NCBI RefSeq assembly: GCF_020037025.1
Contig: NZ_JAIQLH010000078.1
Location: forward strand, 1-64,000
Reading direction: 5' to 3'
DNA length: 64,000 bases
From: Streptomyces huiliensis
GTDB lineage: Bacteria > Actinomycetota > Actinomycetes > Streptomycetales > Streptomycetaceae
The notes under the pieces are model-generated. The model saw nothing but the letters and a program-made list of their open reading frames with translations, had not been told where the DNA came from and made no database searches. The translations under genes were made by a program, and so were the position numbers. Of the stretch, positions 7,587 through 17,945 are shown piece after piece (within the stretch, counting starts at the first letter, position 1; each line of letters starts with the position of its first letter).

Positions 7587-7684
7587 TATGCCCCAGCCCC
7601 GCCCCTTCGCCGTTTCCTGGGGCTCCGCCCCAGACCCCGCTGATCGCGGCTTCGCCGCTCGTCCTCAAACGCCGGACGGGCTGG
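7587..7684. repeat. dispersed intergenic repeat, copy A
   Basis: The element consists of a GC-rich block, a hairpin CTGGGGC..GCCCCAG followed by ACCCC, a short inner hairpin (here GCGGC-TTC-GCCGC), then GTCCTCAAACGCCGGACGGG. Related copies lie at 18938-19031 (inverted), 38821-38958 (two, head to head) and 53301-53401. This copy sits between the convergent 3' ends of the MFS and serA genes, where its hairpins could act as a bidirectional terminator. Confidence 0.75.
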
Positions 7685-7734
7685 ATCGTGCCTGAGCGGG
7701 CACTCTCAGCCTGGCGCAACACCCCCAGCGGACG

Positions 7735-9339
7735 TCAGTCCGCCAGGTTCACCGCCCGCGCCGACGCCGCGCCGATCTCGTCCGCGATCTCGGCGAGCAC
7801 CGGCAGCGGGATCGACTCGTCGACCGTCAGGGCGACCAGCGCCTCGCCGCCCTCCGTCGCCCGCGACACCTGCATGCCGGCGATGTTGATGCCCGCCTCG
7901 CCGAGGATGCGGCCGATGGTGCCGACGACGCCGGGGCGGTCGACGTAGCGGAGGAAGGCCATGTGGTCGGCGAGGGCGAGGTCGATGTCCTTGTCGCCGA
8001 CGGCGACGATCTTCTGGAGGTGCTTGGGGCCGGCGAGGGTGCCGGAGATGGAGACCTCGTCGCCGCCGGAGAGGGTGCCGCGGACGGTGACGACGTTGCG
8101 GTGCTCGGGGGACTCGGAGCCGGTCGTGAGGCGGACCTCGACGCCGCGCTCCTGGGCGAAGAGGGGGGCGTTCACGTAGGAGACGGTCTCGTCGACGATG
8201 TCCTCGAACACGCCCTTGAGGGCCGAGAGTTCGAGGACCTTGACGTCGTGCTGGGTGAGCTCGCCGTAGACCTCGACGTCGAGGCGGACGGCGACCTCGC
8301 CGGCCAGGGCGGTGAAGATGCGGCCCAGCTTCTCGGCCAGCGGCAGCGCGGGCTTGACGTCCTCGGCGATGACGCCGCCCTGGACGTTGACCGCGTCCGG
8401 CACCAGTTCGCCCGCGAGGGCCAGCCGCACGGACTTGGCGACGGAGATGCCCGCCTTCTCCTGCGCCTCGCCGGTGGAGGCGCCCAGGTGCGGGGTGGCC
8501 ACGACGCTGTCGAACTCGAAGAGGGGCGAGTCGGTGCACGGCTCGGACGCGTAGACGTCCAGTCCCGCGCCGGCGACCCGGCCCTCCTTCAGGGCCGCGG
8601 CGAGCGCGGCCTCGTCCACGATGCCGCCGCGCGCGGCGTTGACGATCCGCACCGACGGCTTGACCTTGCGCAGCGCCTCGTCGCCGATCAGGCCGAGCGT
8701 CTCGGGCGTCTTGGGCAGGTGGACGGTGATGAAGTCGGCCGTCTCCAGCAGCTCGTCGAGCGTGCAGAGGCGGACGCCCATCTGGGCGGCGCGGGCGGGC
8801 TGGACGTAGGGGTCGTAGGCGGTGACCTTCATGCCGAAGGCGGCCATCCGCTGGGCGACGAGCACGCCGATACGGCCCAGGCCGACCACGCCGAGCGTCT
8901 TCTCGGACAGCTCGACGCCGGTGTACTTGGACCGCTTCCACTCGCCGTTCTTCAGGGCCGCGTTGGCCTGCGGGATGTTGCGGGCGGTGGCGATGAGCAG
9001 GCCACAGGCGAGCTCGGCGGCGGTGACGATGTTGGAGGTGGGGGCGTTGACGACCATCACGCCGGCCTTGGTGGCGGCGGAGACGTCGACGTTGTCCAGG
9101 CCGACGCCGGCGCGGGCGACGACCCGCAGCCGCTTGGCGGCGGACACGGCCTCGGCGTCGATCTTCGTGGCGGAGCGTACGAGGACGGCGTCGACGTCCA
9201 CGATGGCGGCCAGCAGGTCGGCTCGGTCGGCGCCGTCACAGTGCCGGATCTCGAAATCCGGGCCGAGCGCGTCGACGGTGGCGGGCGAGAGTTCCTCGGC
9301 GATGAGTACGACGGGTTTGCGGGTCGAAGCAGTGCTCAC
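7735..9339 (-). CDS. serA: D-3-phosphoglycerate dehydrogenase
   Basis: A 534-residue protein starting at GTG 9339 (STASTRKPVVLIAEELS). It oxidises 3-phosphoglycerate to 3-phosphohydroxypyruvate, the first step of serine synthesis. Visible parts: substrate domain; NAD-binding Rossmann motif VVGLGRIGVLVAQRM; catalytic Arg in NAARGGIVDE, Glu in YASEP and His in TPHLGAST; the long intervening domain of the actinobacterial (type 1) enzymes; and a C-terminal ACT domain (VDRPGVVGTIGRILGEAGIN) for serine feedback. The length fits the M. tuberculosis-type enzyme. It is downstream of, and on the same strand as, ilvBNC but separated by 288 bases with a perfect palindrome, so it probably has its own promoter. 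Confidence 0.96.
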   Translation of the reverse strand: MSTASTRKPVVLIAEELSPATVDALGPDFEIRHCDGADRADLLAAIVDVDAVLVRSATKIDAEAVSAAKRLRVVARAGVGLDNVDVSAATKAGVMVVNAPTSNIVTAAELACGLLIATARNIPQANAALKNGEWKRSKYTGVELSEKTLGVVGLGRIGVLVAQRMAAFGMKVTAYDPYVQPARAAQMGVRLCTLDELLETADFITVHLPKTPETLGLIGDEALRKVKPSVRIVNAARGGIVDEAALAAALKEGRVAGAGLDVYASEPCTDSPLFEFDSVVATPHLGASTGEAQEKAGISVAKSVRLALAGELVPDAVNVQGGVIAEDVKPALPLAEKLGRIFTALAGEVAVRLDVEVYGELTQHDVKVLELSALKGVFEDIVDETVSYVNAPLFAQERGVEVRLTTGSESPEHRNVVTVRGTLSGGDEVSISGTLAGPKHLQKIVAVGDKDIDLALADHMAFLRYVDRPGVVGTIGRILGEAGINIAGMQVSRATEGGEALVALTVDESIPLPVLAEIADEIGAASARAVNLAD

Positions 9340-9590
9340 GGGGTCCTCAGTCCTCACTGGTCCATGGGTTTCCCGGGCCGTGCCGTGGGGGGCACGGGGG
9401 AATGACGGCCGTCCCGACGGCCGCAGGCGGTGAAGGGGCGCAGCCGCGTTGGAGACGCACGACGCTGTGAGCCTGACGCGCTTTGTTGCGGTGAAGTGTA
9501 TCGGCGGACGGGCGGGCGTTCTGCTCCGATTCGCAAGGATCACCGGGAAGGGTCCGGTGGAGCCGCACGGCGGCGGCCCCACCGGAACCG

Positions 9591-9620
9591 GGGCTCCCTG
9601 AGGGATCCCTCAGGGAGCCC
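9591..9620 (-). terminator. perfect 30-bp palindrome after ilvC
   Basis: Two 15-base arms, GGGCTCCCTGAGGGA and its exact reverse complement, abut without a loop, 7 bases beyond the ilvC stop codon. It probably terminates the ilvBNC transcript before serA; no T-run follows, as is usual in Streptomyces. The remaining spacer to serA (9340-9590) shows no gene. Confidence 0.6.
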
Positions 9621-9627
9621 TCAGGGC

Positions 9628-10731
<1,104 letters not shown>

Positions 10732-11256
10732 TCAGGCCGAGCGGTCCAGGGCGCGCAGGCTGCGGTCGGTGATCGAGCGGGCGCCGCGGCCGATGGCGAT
10801 GGTGCCGGACTGCACCAGCTCCTTGACGCCGAACGGTTCCAGCATCTTGAGCATGGCGTTGAGCTTGTCGCTGCCGCCGGTGGCCTCGACGGTGACGGCC
10901 TCCGGGGAGACGTCCACCGTCTTGGCGCGGAACAGCTGGACGATCTCGGTGATCTGGGAGCGGGTCTCGTTGTCGGCGCGGACCTTCACCAGGACGAGCT
11001 GCCGCTGCACGGCCGTGCCGTCCTCCAGCTCGACGATCTTCAGCACGTTGACGAGCTTGTTGAGCTGCTTGGTGACCTGCTCCAGCGGCAGCGACTCGAC
11101 GTTGACGACGATCGTGATGCGGGAGATGTCCGGGTGCTCGGTGACGCCGACGGCGAGCGAGTCGATGTTGAACCCGCGGCGGGAGAACAGGGCGGCGATC
11201 CGGGCCAGGATGCCGGGGGTGTTCTCCACCAGGACGGAGAGCGTGTGCTTGGTCAT
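10732..11256 (-). CDS. ilvN: acetolactate synthase, small regulatory subunit
   Basis: A 174-residue protein starting at ATG 11256 with AGGAGAGAG upstream. The N-terminal ACT domain (TLSVLVENTPGILARIAALF and NIDSLAVGVTE) binds valine and gives feedback inhibition; the C-terminal domain (KVRADNETRSQITEIVQLF through SGTIAIGRG) activates the catalytic subunit. The stop of ilvB is 23 bases upstream, so the two are cotranscribed and partly coupled. Confidence 0.96.
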   Translation of the reverse strand: MTKHTLSVLVENTPGILARIAALFSRRGFNIDSLAVGVTEHPDISRITIVVNVESLPLEQVTKQLNKLVNVLKIVELEDGTAVQRQLVLVKVRADNETRSQITEIVQLFRAKTVDVSPEAVTVEATGGSDKLNAMLKMLEPFGVKELVQSGTIAIGRGARSITDRSLRALDRSA

Positions 11257-11279
11257 GATCGGTGTTCTCTCTCCTGGTG

Positions 11280-13142
11280 TCAGTCGTCGACGACGTCGCC
11301 GAAGTCGGGGCGGACCCCGCGGGCGGCGAGGATCCGGTCGTTGGAGGTGCCGGCCTCGACCATCGGCCAGACCATGGCGTCCTGGTGGACGATGAAGTCC
11401 ACGACCACCGGCCGGTCGTTGATGGCGTTGGCCCGTTCGATGACGGCGTCCAGGTCGGCCGGGTCCTCGCAGCGCAGGCCGACGCAGCCCATGGCCTCGG
11501 CGAGCTTGACGAAGTCCGGGACGCGGGTGCCGGAGCAGGGCTGCTTGCCGTCGGCCTCGGGGCCGGAGTGCAGGACGGTGTTGGAGTAGCGCTCGTTGTA
11601 GAACAGGGCCTGCCACTGGCGGACCATGCCGAGGGAGCCGTTGTTGATGACGGCGACCTTGATCGGGACGTTGTTGAGGGCGCAGGTGACCAGTTCCTGA
11701 TTGGTCATCTGGAAGCAGCCGTCCCCGTCGATCGCCCACACCGTGCGGTCGGGCATGCCGACCTTGGCGCCCATGGCGGCCGGAACGGCGTAGCCCATGG
11801 TGCCCGCGCCACCGGAGTTGAGCCAGGTGGCGGGCTGCTCGTAGGTGATGAAGTGGGCGGCCCACATCTGGTGCTGGCCGACACCCGCGGTGTAGATGGT
11901 GTCCGCGGGGGCGAGCTGTCCGACGCGCTGGATGACCTGCTGCGGGGAGAGACTGCCGTCCTCGGGGCGGTCGTAGCCCAGCGGGTACGTGGCGCGCCAC
12001 CGGTCGATGTCCGTCCACCAGGCGGCGTGGTCGCCGACGTGCCCGGCGGAGTGCTCGGCCTGGACGGCGACGATCAGGTCGGCCAGGACCTCGCGGGCGT
12101 CGCCGACGATGGGGACGTCCGCGGCGCGGTTCTTGCCGATCTCGGCGGGGTCGATGTCCGCGTGGACGATCTTGGCGTGCGGGGCGAAGGAATCCAGCCG
12201 CCCGGTGACGCGGTCGTCGAAGCGGGCGCCCAGCGCCACGATCAGGTCGGCCTTCTGCAGGGCGGTGACGGCGGCGACCGAGCCGTGCATGCCGGGCATG
12301 CCGACGTGCTGCGGGTGGCTGTCGGGGAACGCGCCGAGCGCCATCAGGGTGGTGGTCACGGGGGCGCCGGTGAGCTCGGCGAAGACCTTGAGCTCGGCGG
12401 TGGCCCGTGCCTTGAGCACCCCGCCGCCGACGTAGAGCACCGGCCGCTTGGCCTGGGTGATCAGCTTGGCGGCCTCGCGGATCTGTTTGGCGTGCGGCTT
12501 GGTGACGGGCCGGTAGCCGGGCAGGTCGGTGTGGGGCGGCCAGACGAAGGTGGTGCGCGCCTGGAGGGCGTCCTTGGCGATGTCGACCAGGACCGGGCCG
12601 GGGCGGCCGGTGGAGGCGACGTGGAACGCCTCGGCGATGGTCCGCGGGATCTCGGCGGGGTCGGTGACCAGCCAGTTGTGTTTGGTGATCGGCATGGTGA
12701 TGCCGCAGATGTCCGCCTCCTGGAAGGCGTCCGTGCCGATCGACTTGGACGAGACCTGGCCGGTGATGGCCACCAGCGGGACGGAGTCCATGTGGGCGTC
12801 GGCGATGGGGGTGACCAGGTTGGTGGCGCCCGGTCCCGACGTCGCCATGCAGACGCCCACCCGGCCGGTGGCCTGCGCGTACCCGGTGGCGGCGTGGCCG
12901 GCTCCCTGCTCGTGGCGGACGAGGATGTGCCGCACCTTCGAGGAGTCCATCATCGGGTCGTAGGCCGGGAGGATCGCGCCGCCGGGGATGCCGAACACGG
13001 TGTCGGCGCCCACCTCCTCCAGCGAGCGGATGAGCGACTGCGCGCCCGTGACGCCGGGCTCGACGATGGCGGGCTGCTGCTGGGCCGCGCCGCCTCGGGT
13101 GCGCGGCTGCGGATGGGGGACTCCGGTGGCCTGCTCGGACAT
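11280..13142 (-). CDS. ilvB: acetolactate synthase, large catalytic subunit
   Basis: A 620-residue thiamine-diphosphate enzyme joining two pyruvates, or pyruvate and 2-oxobutyrate. Start is ATG 13142 ([13 protein letters not shown]) with AGAAGG upstream. Visible: the catalytic Glu in [15 protein letters not shown], the FAD-binding middle domain, and the C-terminal ThDP motif [13 protein letters not shown] ending in [12 protein letters not shown]. The first 30 residues are the Pro/Gln-rich extension usual in actinobacteria. It heads the ilvBNC operon and is preceded by a long leader with an attenuator and an Ile/Leu/Val leader peptide. Confidence 0.97.
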   Translation of the reverse strand: MSEQATGVPHPQPRTRGGAAQQQPAIVEPGVTGAQSLIRSLEEVGADTVFGIPGGAILPAYDPMMDSSKVRHILVRHEQGAGHAATGYAQATGRVGVCMATSGPGATNLVTPIADAHMDSVPLVAITGQVSSKSIGTDAFQEADICGITMPITKHNWLVTDPAEIPRTIAEAFHVASTGRPGPVLVDIAKDALQARTTFVWPPHTDLPGYRPVTKPHAKQIREAAKLITQAKRPVLYVGGGVLKARATAELKVFAELTGAPVTTTLMALGAFPDSHPQHVGMPGMHGSVAAVTALQKADLIVALGARFDDRVTGRLDSFAPHAKIVHADIDPAEIGKNRAADVPIVGDAREVLADLIVAVQAEHSAGHVGDHAAWWTDIDRWRATYPLGYDRPEDGSLSPQQVIQRVGQLAPADTIYTAGVGQHQMWAAHFITYEQPATWLNSGGAGTMGYAVPAAMGAKVGMPDRTVWAIDGDGCFQMTNQELVTCALNNVPIKVAVINNGSLGMVRQWQALFYNERYSNTVLHSGPEADGKQPCSGTRVPDFVKLAEAMGCVGLRCEDPADLDAVIERANAINDRPVVVDFIVHQDAMVWPMVEAGTSNDRILAARGVRPDFGDVVDD

Positions 13143-13393
13143 CGACCTTCTCTTCTCGGAGATTCGTACTGCTGGGACGGACGCTTCGAGGGATTGACGC
13201 GATCGCATCGGCTGCTTCGGATGCGTCGACGGCTTCGGACGCTTCGGCTGCTTCGGACTGCTTCGGCTGCTTCGGACTGCTTCGGACGGCTAGGAGCTGC
13301 CGCGGGCCCCGGTCGGGCCGCTGCGAGCTGCTGCTGGGGAACCGCTTCGTCGCGGTCCCGTCGGGCGGTGGAGTCTCGGTGGAGGTATCGGTG
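13143..13393 (-). other. ilvB 5' untranslated region with CTTCGG repeats
   Basis: This 250-base stretch between the attenuator and the ilvB start has no gene. Bases 13215-13285 contain CTTCGG seven times (13215, 13233, 13242, 13251, 13261, 13270, 13280), the last five at 9- or 10-base spacing, with the 19-base unit CTTCGGCTGCTTCGGACTG repeated. On the mRNA strand this is a CCGAAG repeat. It may be a slippage repeat or a structured region of the leader. Confidence 0.6.
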
Positions 13394-13431
13394 CAACAAA
13401 AAACCCCTCGTGCCGTAAGGCAAGCGAGGGG
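13394..13431 (-). terminator. ilvB attenuator (rho-independent terminator)
   Basis: On the transcribed strand a CCCCTCG / CGAGGGG stem (13425-13431 and 13404-13410) with a loop that can pair further (TTGCC / GGCA) is followed by TTTTTTG. A T-run is rare in this genome and marks a true intrinsic terminator. It lies between the leader peptide and ilvB, which is the position of a transcription attenuator. Confidence 0.85.
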
Positions 13432-13487
13432 AGCGCGTCGGTGTGGTCAGCAGGCGGGGAACCGCGGCCTGCTTCAGCCGACGCGCT
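13432..13487 (-). promoter_or_regulatory. leader hairpin upstream of the attenuator
   Basis: A 10-bp stem AGCGCGTCGG (13432-13441) / CCGACGCGCT (13478-13487) encloses a second stem AGCAGGC (13449-13455) / GCCTGCT (13467-13473). The outer arm overlaps the last codons of the leader peptide and the structure ends exactly where the terminator stem begins, so a stalled or terminating ribosome would change its folding. Confidence 0.65.
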
Positions 13488-13515
13488 GTCCAAGTACGAG
13501 AATTCGGGTGCGCAT
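13474..13515 (-). CDS. ilvB leader peptide
   Basis: A 13-codon reading frame, ATG 13515 to TGA 13476-13474, reads MRTRILVLGQRVG. Four consecutive codons are Ile-Leu-Val-Leu (ATT-CTC-GTA-CTT), all branched-chain residues, two of them rare codons for this genome. It is the expected leader peptide of ilvB attenuation in Streptomyces: starvation for charged Ile/Leu/Val tRNA would stall the ribosome and relieve termination at 13394-13431. The ATG is only about 10 bases downstream of the probable -10 region, so the message may be leaderless. Confidence 0.85.
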   Translation of the reverse strand: MRTRILVLGQRVG

Positions 13516-13523
13516 GGGACCGA

Positions 13524-13552
13524 CCCTCTCCCTGTCACGGGCGAGGTGTCAA
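13524..13552 (-). promoter_or_regulatory. ilvB promoter
   Basis: TTGACA (complement of 13547-13552) is a perfect -35 hexamer; 17-18 bases further is GAGGGT as a weak -10. Start of transcription would fall near 13516-13518, at or next to the leader peptide ATG. The -35 overlaps the TGA stop of the upstream GGDEF gene. Confidence 0.6.
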
Positions 13553-16500
13553 GTGGGTGGGACGGGCGTCTCACTATTTGAGCGCAATGGAGCATGGGCC
13601 AGGGCCCCCGCGCCCCCGGCCCGGAACGCGGACGGCAACACCACGTTGACGGGCACGGGCCCGCCGAGGAGCACCCGTTTCCCGCCGCCCGGCAGCCTGT
13701 TCGCCGGCGACGGCACCGGCCCGCCCGGGGCGGGGCCGCCGTCGCCGGCCGGCGGCGCGCCGGGGACCGGGTAGCGGCCGCGGCCGAGCGCCTGGCGCAG
13801 CCGGTGCTCGTCGAGCGGCCCGGAGAACGCCAGGCCCTGGGCGTGGGTGCAGCCCATGGCGCGCAGGACGCGGGCCTGTTCGGGGTCGTCCACGCCCTCG
13901 GCCACGGACTGCGTCCCGAGGTCGCCGGCGATCTTCAGCAGCCCTGCCGTGATCTTGCGCAGCCGCGCGGATCCGGCCACGCCGTCGACGAGCTCCCGGT
14001 CGAGCCGGAGCACGTCGACGGGCAGCCGTCGCAGGGCGCTCATCGCGGCCTGGCCGCTGCCGAAGCCGTCGAGGGCGATCCGCACCCCGAACCTGCGCAG
14101 GGAGGCGAGCCGCCGCTCCAGCTCGTCCAGCGGGACGCGGGAGTCGACGCCCGTCAGCTCCAGCACCAGCCCGCCGGCGGGCATGCCGTGCCGGAGGAGC
14201 AGGGACTCGACGTGCTTGGCCGGCAGCGCCCGGTCGACCAGGCGGGCGGCGGACAGCCGGACGTAGACCGGCACGGTGTGGCCCGCGACGCGCCGGCGCT
14301 CGGCCTGTTCGAGGGCCTTCTCCAGGGTCCAGCGGCCGAGTTCGGCGCTGCGGCCGCTCTCGTCCGCGCGGTCCGCGCCGGCGCCCGCGCCGCGCAGGAA
14401 CTCCTCCGGCGGGAACAGGATGCCCTGCGGGGAGCGCCAGCGGGCCTGGGCGGCGACGGCGGTGACCCGCCCGCCGGCCAGCTCCACCACGGGCTGATGG
14501 AGCAGCGCGAACTCGCCGTCGTGCAGGGCGGTGCGCCACCGGGTGGCCAGCTCGGCGCGGCGGACGACCTCGGCCTGCATGGTGGGCGCGTAGAGCTCGA
14601 CGCGGCCCTTGCCGGCCTGCTTGGCCCGGTACATGGCCAGGTCGGCGTTGCGCATCAGGGTGCCGGGGGTGATGCCGGGCTCGGCGAAGGCGACGCCGAT
14701 GCTGGCGGCCACCCGGACCTCGGTGCCGCCCTCCACCACGTAGGGCTGGGAGAGGGTGAGCCGCAGCCGGTCGGCGACCTCGAGGATGCGGTACTCGCGG
14801 GCGGCCGGGTCGCGGGTGCCGTCGCCGATGATCAGCGCGGCGAACTCGTCTCCGCCGAACCGGGCGGTGCTGTCCCCGGCGCGGACGGACTCCTGGAGCC
14901 GGCGGGCGGCCTGGACGAGCAGCTCGTCCCCGGCCTGGTGGCCGACGGTGTCGTTGACGGCCTTGAAGCCGTCGAGGTCGATGAAGAGCACGGCCGTGCC
15001 CGAGTCGGTCACTCTGCGGCCGGCCAGGGCCTGCTGGACGCGCTTGGTGAACAGCGAGCGGTTGGGCAGGTCGGTGAGCGGGTCGTGCTCGGCGGTGTGC
15101 TGCAACTGGGCCTGGAGGCGCACCCGTTCCGTCACGTCACGGCTGTTGAAGATGAGGCCGCCGTGGTGGCGCTTGACGGTGGACTCGACGTTCAGCCAGT
15201 CGCCGTCACCGGAGCGGAAGCGGCACTCGATCCGGGTGGTCGGCTCGTCGGCGGGCGGCGCCGCGAGGAAGCGGCGCACCTCGTGGACGACCCGGCCGAG
15301 GTCCTCGGGGTGGATGAGGGAGGCGAGCTCGGAACCGACCAGGTCCTCCGCCTCGCGCCCGTAGACGCCGGCGGCGGCGGGGCTGACGTAGCGCAGTATG
15401 CCGGTCGGCGCGGCGATCATGATGACGTCGCTGGAACCCTGCACCAGGGAGCGGAAGTGGTTCTCCTTCTGCGCCAGTTCCTGGGTGAGGGAGATGTTGT
15501 CGAGCAGCATGATGCCCTGCCGGACGACGAGCGCCAGGACGACCGTGCAGCCGGTGAAGAGCACGACGCGGTCGACGTGGTGGCCGTCCAGGACGTTGTA
15601 GAGGATGCCCAGGGTGCAGACGGCGGCCGCGAGGTACGGCGTGAGGGCGGCGAGGGAGCCGGCGATGGGCCGGCCCGACGACGGCTGGGTCTGGGCCGGG
15701 CGGCTCGCCGCGCCGGACGCCCTGCCGTGCTCCCGGGTCACCCAGGGCGCGTACGCCATCAGCATGTAGCCCGCGAACCAGCCGGCGTCGAGGATCTGCC
15801 CGGAGCGGTAGTTCTCCCGCAGCAGCGGCGAGGTGAACAGGGCGTCGCACAGCACCGTCAGGGCGAGCGCGGCGATCGCGGTGTTGACGGCGGACCGGTT
15901 GGCGGAGGAGCGCCGGAAGTGCAGCGCCAGCACCATGGAGACCAGCACGATGTCCAGCAGCGGGTACGCCAGGGAGAGCGCGGCGTGCGCCACCGTCTTG
16001 TCGGCGAAGTGCGCGGTGTGGGCGAGGGCCAGGCTCCAGGAGAGCGTCAGCAGCGAGCCGCCGATCAGCCAGGAGTCGAGCGCCAGGCAGACCCAGCCGG
16101 CCCGGGTGACCGGGCGGCGGGCCAGCACCAGCAGGCCGATGATGGCGGGCGGCGCGAAGAGGAGGAACGCGAAGTCGGCGGGCGAGGTGGTGGGGACATG
16201 CTCCCCCAGCACGACCTCGTACCAGCCCCAGACCGCGTTCCCGAAGCCCGCCATGCCCGAGGAGACCGCGAAGAGCAGCCACGCGGGGCGGAGGCGGGTG
16301 GTACGGGTGCGCGCGTACCAGAAGCAGGAGACGGCGGCCAGGACCGCCGCCCCGCTGAGCCCGAAGTCGCCCATGGTCTTGGCGAGATCGGGGGAACCCC
16401 AGCCGAACGCCGCCCCCGTGGCGTACCCGCCGCAGACGAGGGCGAGCAGCAGCTGCGACACCACGCCCGAGGCCCCGGCCGGCCGTCCGCCCGGCCCCCC

Positions 16501-16662
16501 GGCGGGGGCGGCGTGCCGGGGCAGGGCGGCTCCCTGCGCGGTCACCGCTCCGCCGTCCCGCGGCGGACCGGGCGCCGCCCGGCCGCCCTCGGGTGTGCGG
16601 ACCGCGGCCGTGCCGACGGCCTGGTCCGCTGGTGCGTGAGCCGCGTCGGGTAGATCGTCCAT
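13549..16662 (-). CDS. membrane PAS-GGDEF protein with degenerate EAL domain (CdgE-like)
   Basis: A 1037-residue c-di-GMP protein. Order: low-complexity N-terminus (1-65), about ten membrane helices (65-390, MHYT/MASE-like sensor), PAS (about 400-510), GGDEF (about 525-690) and EAL (about 705-960). GGDEF is intact (603-607) with an inhibitory I-site RAGD at 594-597 exactly five residues before it, so diguanylate cyclase activity is likely. The EAL half has lost catalytic residues: AVAAQARW replaces G-V-E-A-L-V-R-W, LDGFGSG replaces DDFGTG and LRLDREL replaces the KIDRSF motif. The position next to ilvB matches S. coelicolor SCO5511 (CdgE, from memory). ATG 16662 is chosen; a GTG at 16764 is possible but the intervening 34 codons have poor third-position GC. 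Confidence 0.88.
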   Translation of the reverse strand: MDDLPDAAHAPADQAVGTAAVRTPEGGRAAPGPPRDGGAVTAQGAALPRHAAPAGGPGGRPAGASGVVSQLLLALVCGGYATGAAFGWGSPDLAKTMGDFGLSGAAVLAAVSCFWYARTRTTRLRPAWLLFAVSSGMAGFGNAVWGWYEVVLGEHVPTTSPADFAFLLFAPPAIIGLLVLARRPVTRAGWVCLALDSWLIGGSLLTLSWSLALAHTAHFADKTVAHAALSLAYPLLDIVLVSMVLALHFRRSSANRSAVNTAIAALALTVLCDALFTSPLLRENYRSGQILDAGWFAGYMLMAYAPWVTREHGRASGAASRPAQTQPSSGRPIAGSLAALTPYLAAAVCTLGILYNVLDGHHVDRVVLFTGCTVVLALVVRQGIMLLDNISLTQELAQKENHFRSLVQGSSDVIMIAAPTGILRYVSPAAAGVYGREAEDLVGSELASLIHPEDLGRVVHEVRRFLAAPPADEPTTRIECRFRSGDGDWLNVESTVKRHHGGLIFNSRDVTERVRLQAQLQHTAEHDPLTDLPNRSLFTKRVQQALAGRRVTDSGTAVLFIDLDGFKAVNDTVGHQAGDELLVQAARRLQESVRAGDSTARFGGDEFAALIIGDGTRDPAAREYRILEVADRLRLTLSQPYVVEGGTEVRVAASIGVAFAEPGITPGTLMRNADLAMYRAKQAGKGRVELYAPTMQAEVVRRAELATRWRTALHDGEFALLHQPVVELAGGRVTAVAAQARWRSPQGILFPPEEFLRGAGAGADRADESGRSAELGRWTLEKALEQAERRRVAGHTVPVYVRLSAARLVDRALPAKHVESLLLRHGMPAGGLVLELTGVDSRVPLDELERRLASLRRFGVRIALDGFGSGQAAMSALRRLPVDVLRLDRELVDGVAGSARLRKITAGLLKIAGDLGTQSVAEGVDDPEQARVLRAMGCTHAQGLAFSGPLDEHRLRQALGRGRYPVPGAPPAGDGGPAPGGPVPSPANRLPGGGKRVLLGGPVPVNVVLPSAFRAGGAGALAHAPLRSNSETPVPPT

Positions 16663-16848
16663 TGGCCGTGCATCGCCCGTCGCCCCCCTTGAGTGCGGTA
16701 CTTCGCTGCGCCCGTACGGTGCCCGGCGCAGCCCCCGGTCCGGACGATACACCAGACTGGTCACTCACGGACATAGCTCATATACATAGCGTAACTAGCT
16801 ACGGGATTATGGATACGCAGTGCAGCCAGACGGTGTCTGTACGTGGCG
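16663..16848 (-). promoter_or_regulatory. spacer with AT-rich promoter region of the GGDEF gene
   Basis: Bases 16768-16812 are unusually AT-rich for this genome (on the minus strand a TAGTTACGCTATGTATATGA stretch). Such a patch upstream of the GGDEF-EAL gene is probably its promoter, with -10 candidates TATGTA or GCTATGT. No gene is seen in the spacer. Confidence 0.4.
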
Positions 16849-17838
16849 TCAGATGGCAGTGGCTACGACGTTTCGCAGAGGCTCGTCCAGGACGAATCCG
16901 GCCAGTTGGCCGCGGAGCAGCGCCTCGGCGCGGGGCCGGAAGGCCGACGAGGGGCCGCCCACGTGCGGGGTGATCAGCGTGTTGGGGGCGCTCCAGAGCG
17001 GGTGCCCCGGGGGCAGCGGCTCGGGGTCGGTGACGTCCAGCGCGGCGCGCAGCCGCCCGCTCGTCAGCTCGGCGACCAGCGCCTCCGTGTCCACGACGGC
17101 CCCCCGCGCCACGTTGACGAGCAGCGCCCCGTCCTTCATCCGGGCCAGCCGGCCGGCGTCGAAGAGGCCCCGGGTCTCGTCGGTGAGCGGGGTCGCCACG
17201 ATCACCACGTCGGCGTCCGGGAGGAGCTCGGGCAGGGCGGTGACCGGGTGCACGGGACCGCGCTCCGCGTGCCGCGGCGAGCGCGCGACGCGTGCGACCC
17301 AGGCACACTCGAACGGGGCAAGCCGGTCCTCGATGGCACGTCCGATCGAGCCGTAACCCACAATGAGGACGGACTTGTCGGCGAGCGCCGGGCGGAAGCC
17401 CTGCCGCCACTCCCCCGCGTCCTGCGCCCGGACGAAACCGGGGACGTCCCTGAGCGCGGCCAGCGTCAGGGTGAGGGCCAGTTCGGCGGTGCTGGCGTCG
17501 TGCAGCCCGCGCGCGTTGCACAGCACCGCGCCGGCGGGCAGCAGCGGCAGCGCGGACTTGAGGTGGTCGACACCGGCCGTGAGGGCCTGGACGACCCGGA
17601 CGCCGCGCATCAGGGGCAGCGGCCGGAGGCACACCTCGGCGGGCGCCAGCGCGCCGCCGATCTCGTAGGGGACACCGTAGAAGGCGACCCGGGCCGGATC
17701 GGTCGGGTAGTCGCCGGCGCCGTCCCAGTAGGCGTACTCCAGCCCGTCGGGCAGCCCCTCGACCTCCTCGGGCCGGAACGGCAGCCAGGCCAGAGGCCGG
17801 GCGTCGGGCACCTGCTCACCGCTGTGATCTGCGCTCAT
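16849..17838 (-). CDS. D-isomer-specific 2-hydroxyacid dehydrogenase
   Basis: A 329-residue NAD(P)-dependent dehydrogenase starting at ATG 17838. Visible: Rossmann motif VLIVGYGSIGRAIEDRL, catalytic Arg in VNVARGAVVDTEAL, acidic residue in DVTDPEPLPPGHPLW, and catalytic His in ITPHVGGPSSAF. Length and layout fit the phosphoglycerate dehydrogenase/glyoxylate reductase superfamily without an ACT domain, so it is not a second serA. The substrate (glyoxylate, hydroxypyruvate or another 2-oxo acid) cannot be told. It is divergent from the aldo/keto reductase at 17946. Confidence 0.9.
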   Translation of the reverse strand: MSADHSGEQVPDARPLAWLPFRPEEVEGLPDGLEYAYWDGAGDYPTDPARVAFYGVPYEIGGALAPAEVCLRPLPLMRGVRVVQALTAGVDHLKSALPLLPAGAVLCNARGLHDASTAELALTLTLAALRDVPGFVRAQDAGEWRQGFRPALADKSVLIVGYGSIGRAIEDRLAPFECAWVARVARSPRHAERGPVHPVTALPELLPDADVVIVATPLTDETRGLFDAGRLARMKDGALLVNVARGAVVDTEALVAELTSGRLRAALDVTDPEPLPPGHPLWSAPNTLITPHVGGPSSAFRPRAEALLRGQLAGFVLDEPLRNVVATAI

Positions 17839-17945
17839 GCCCGGAGGTTATGTGATGACGCCCGGCGGCCCGCTGACGGCCGGACGGGCGCCAAAGGTTA
17901 AGTTGGACGCGCGCCGATCAGGAGGGAACGGGAGGGATACGGCCG

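Noticed and set aside
13215..13285. CRISPR-like array from CTTCGG repeats
   Set aside because: Repeat unit is 6 bases with 3-12 base spacing, spacers are not unique, and no cas gene is present.
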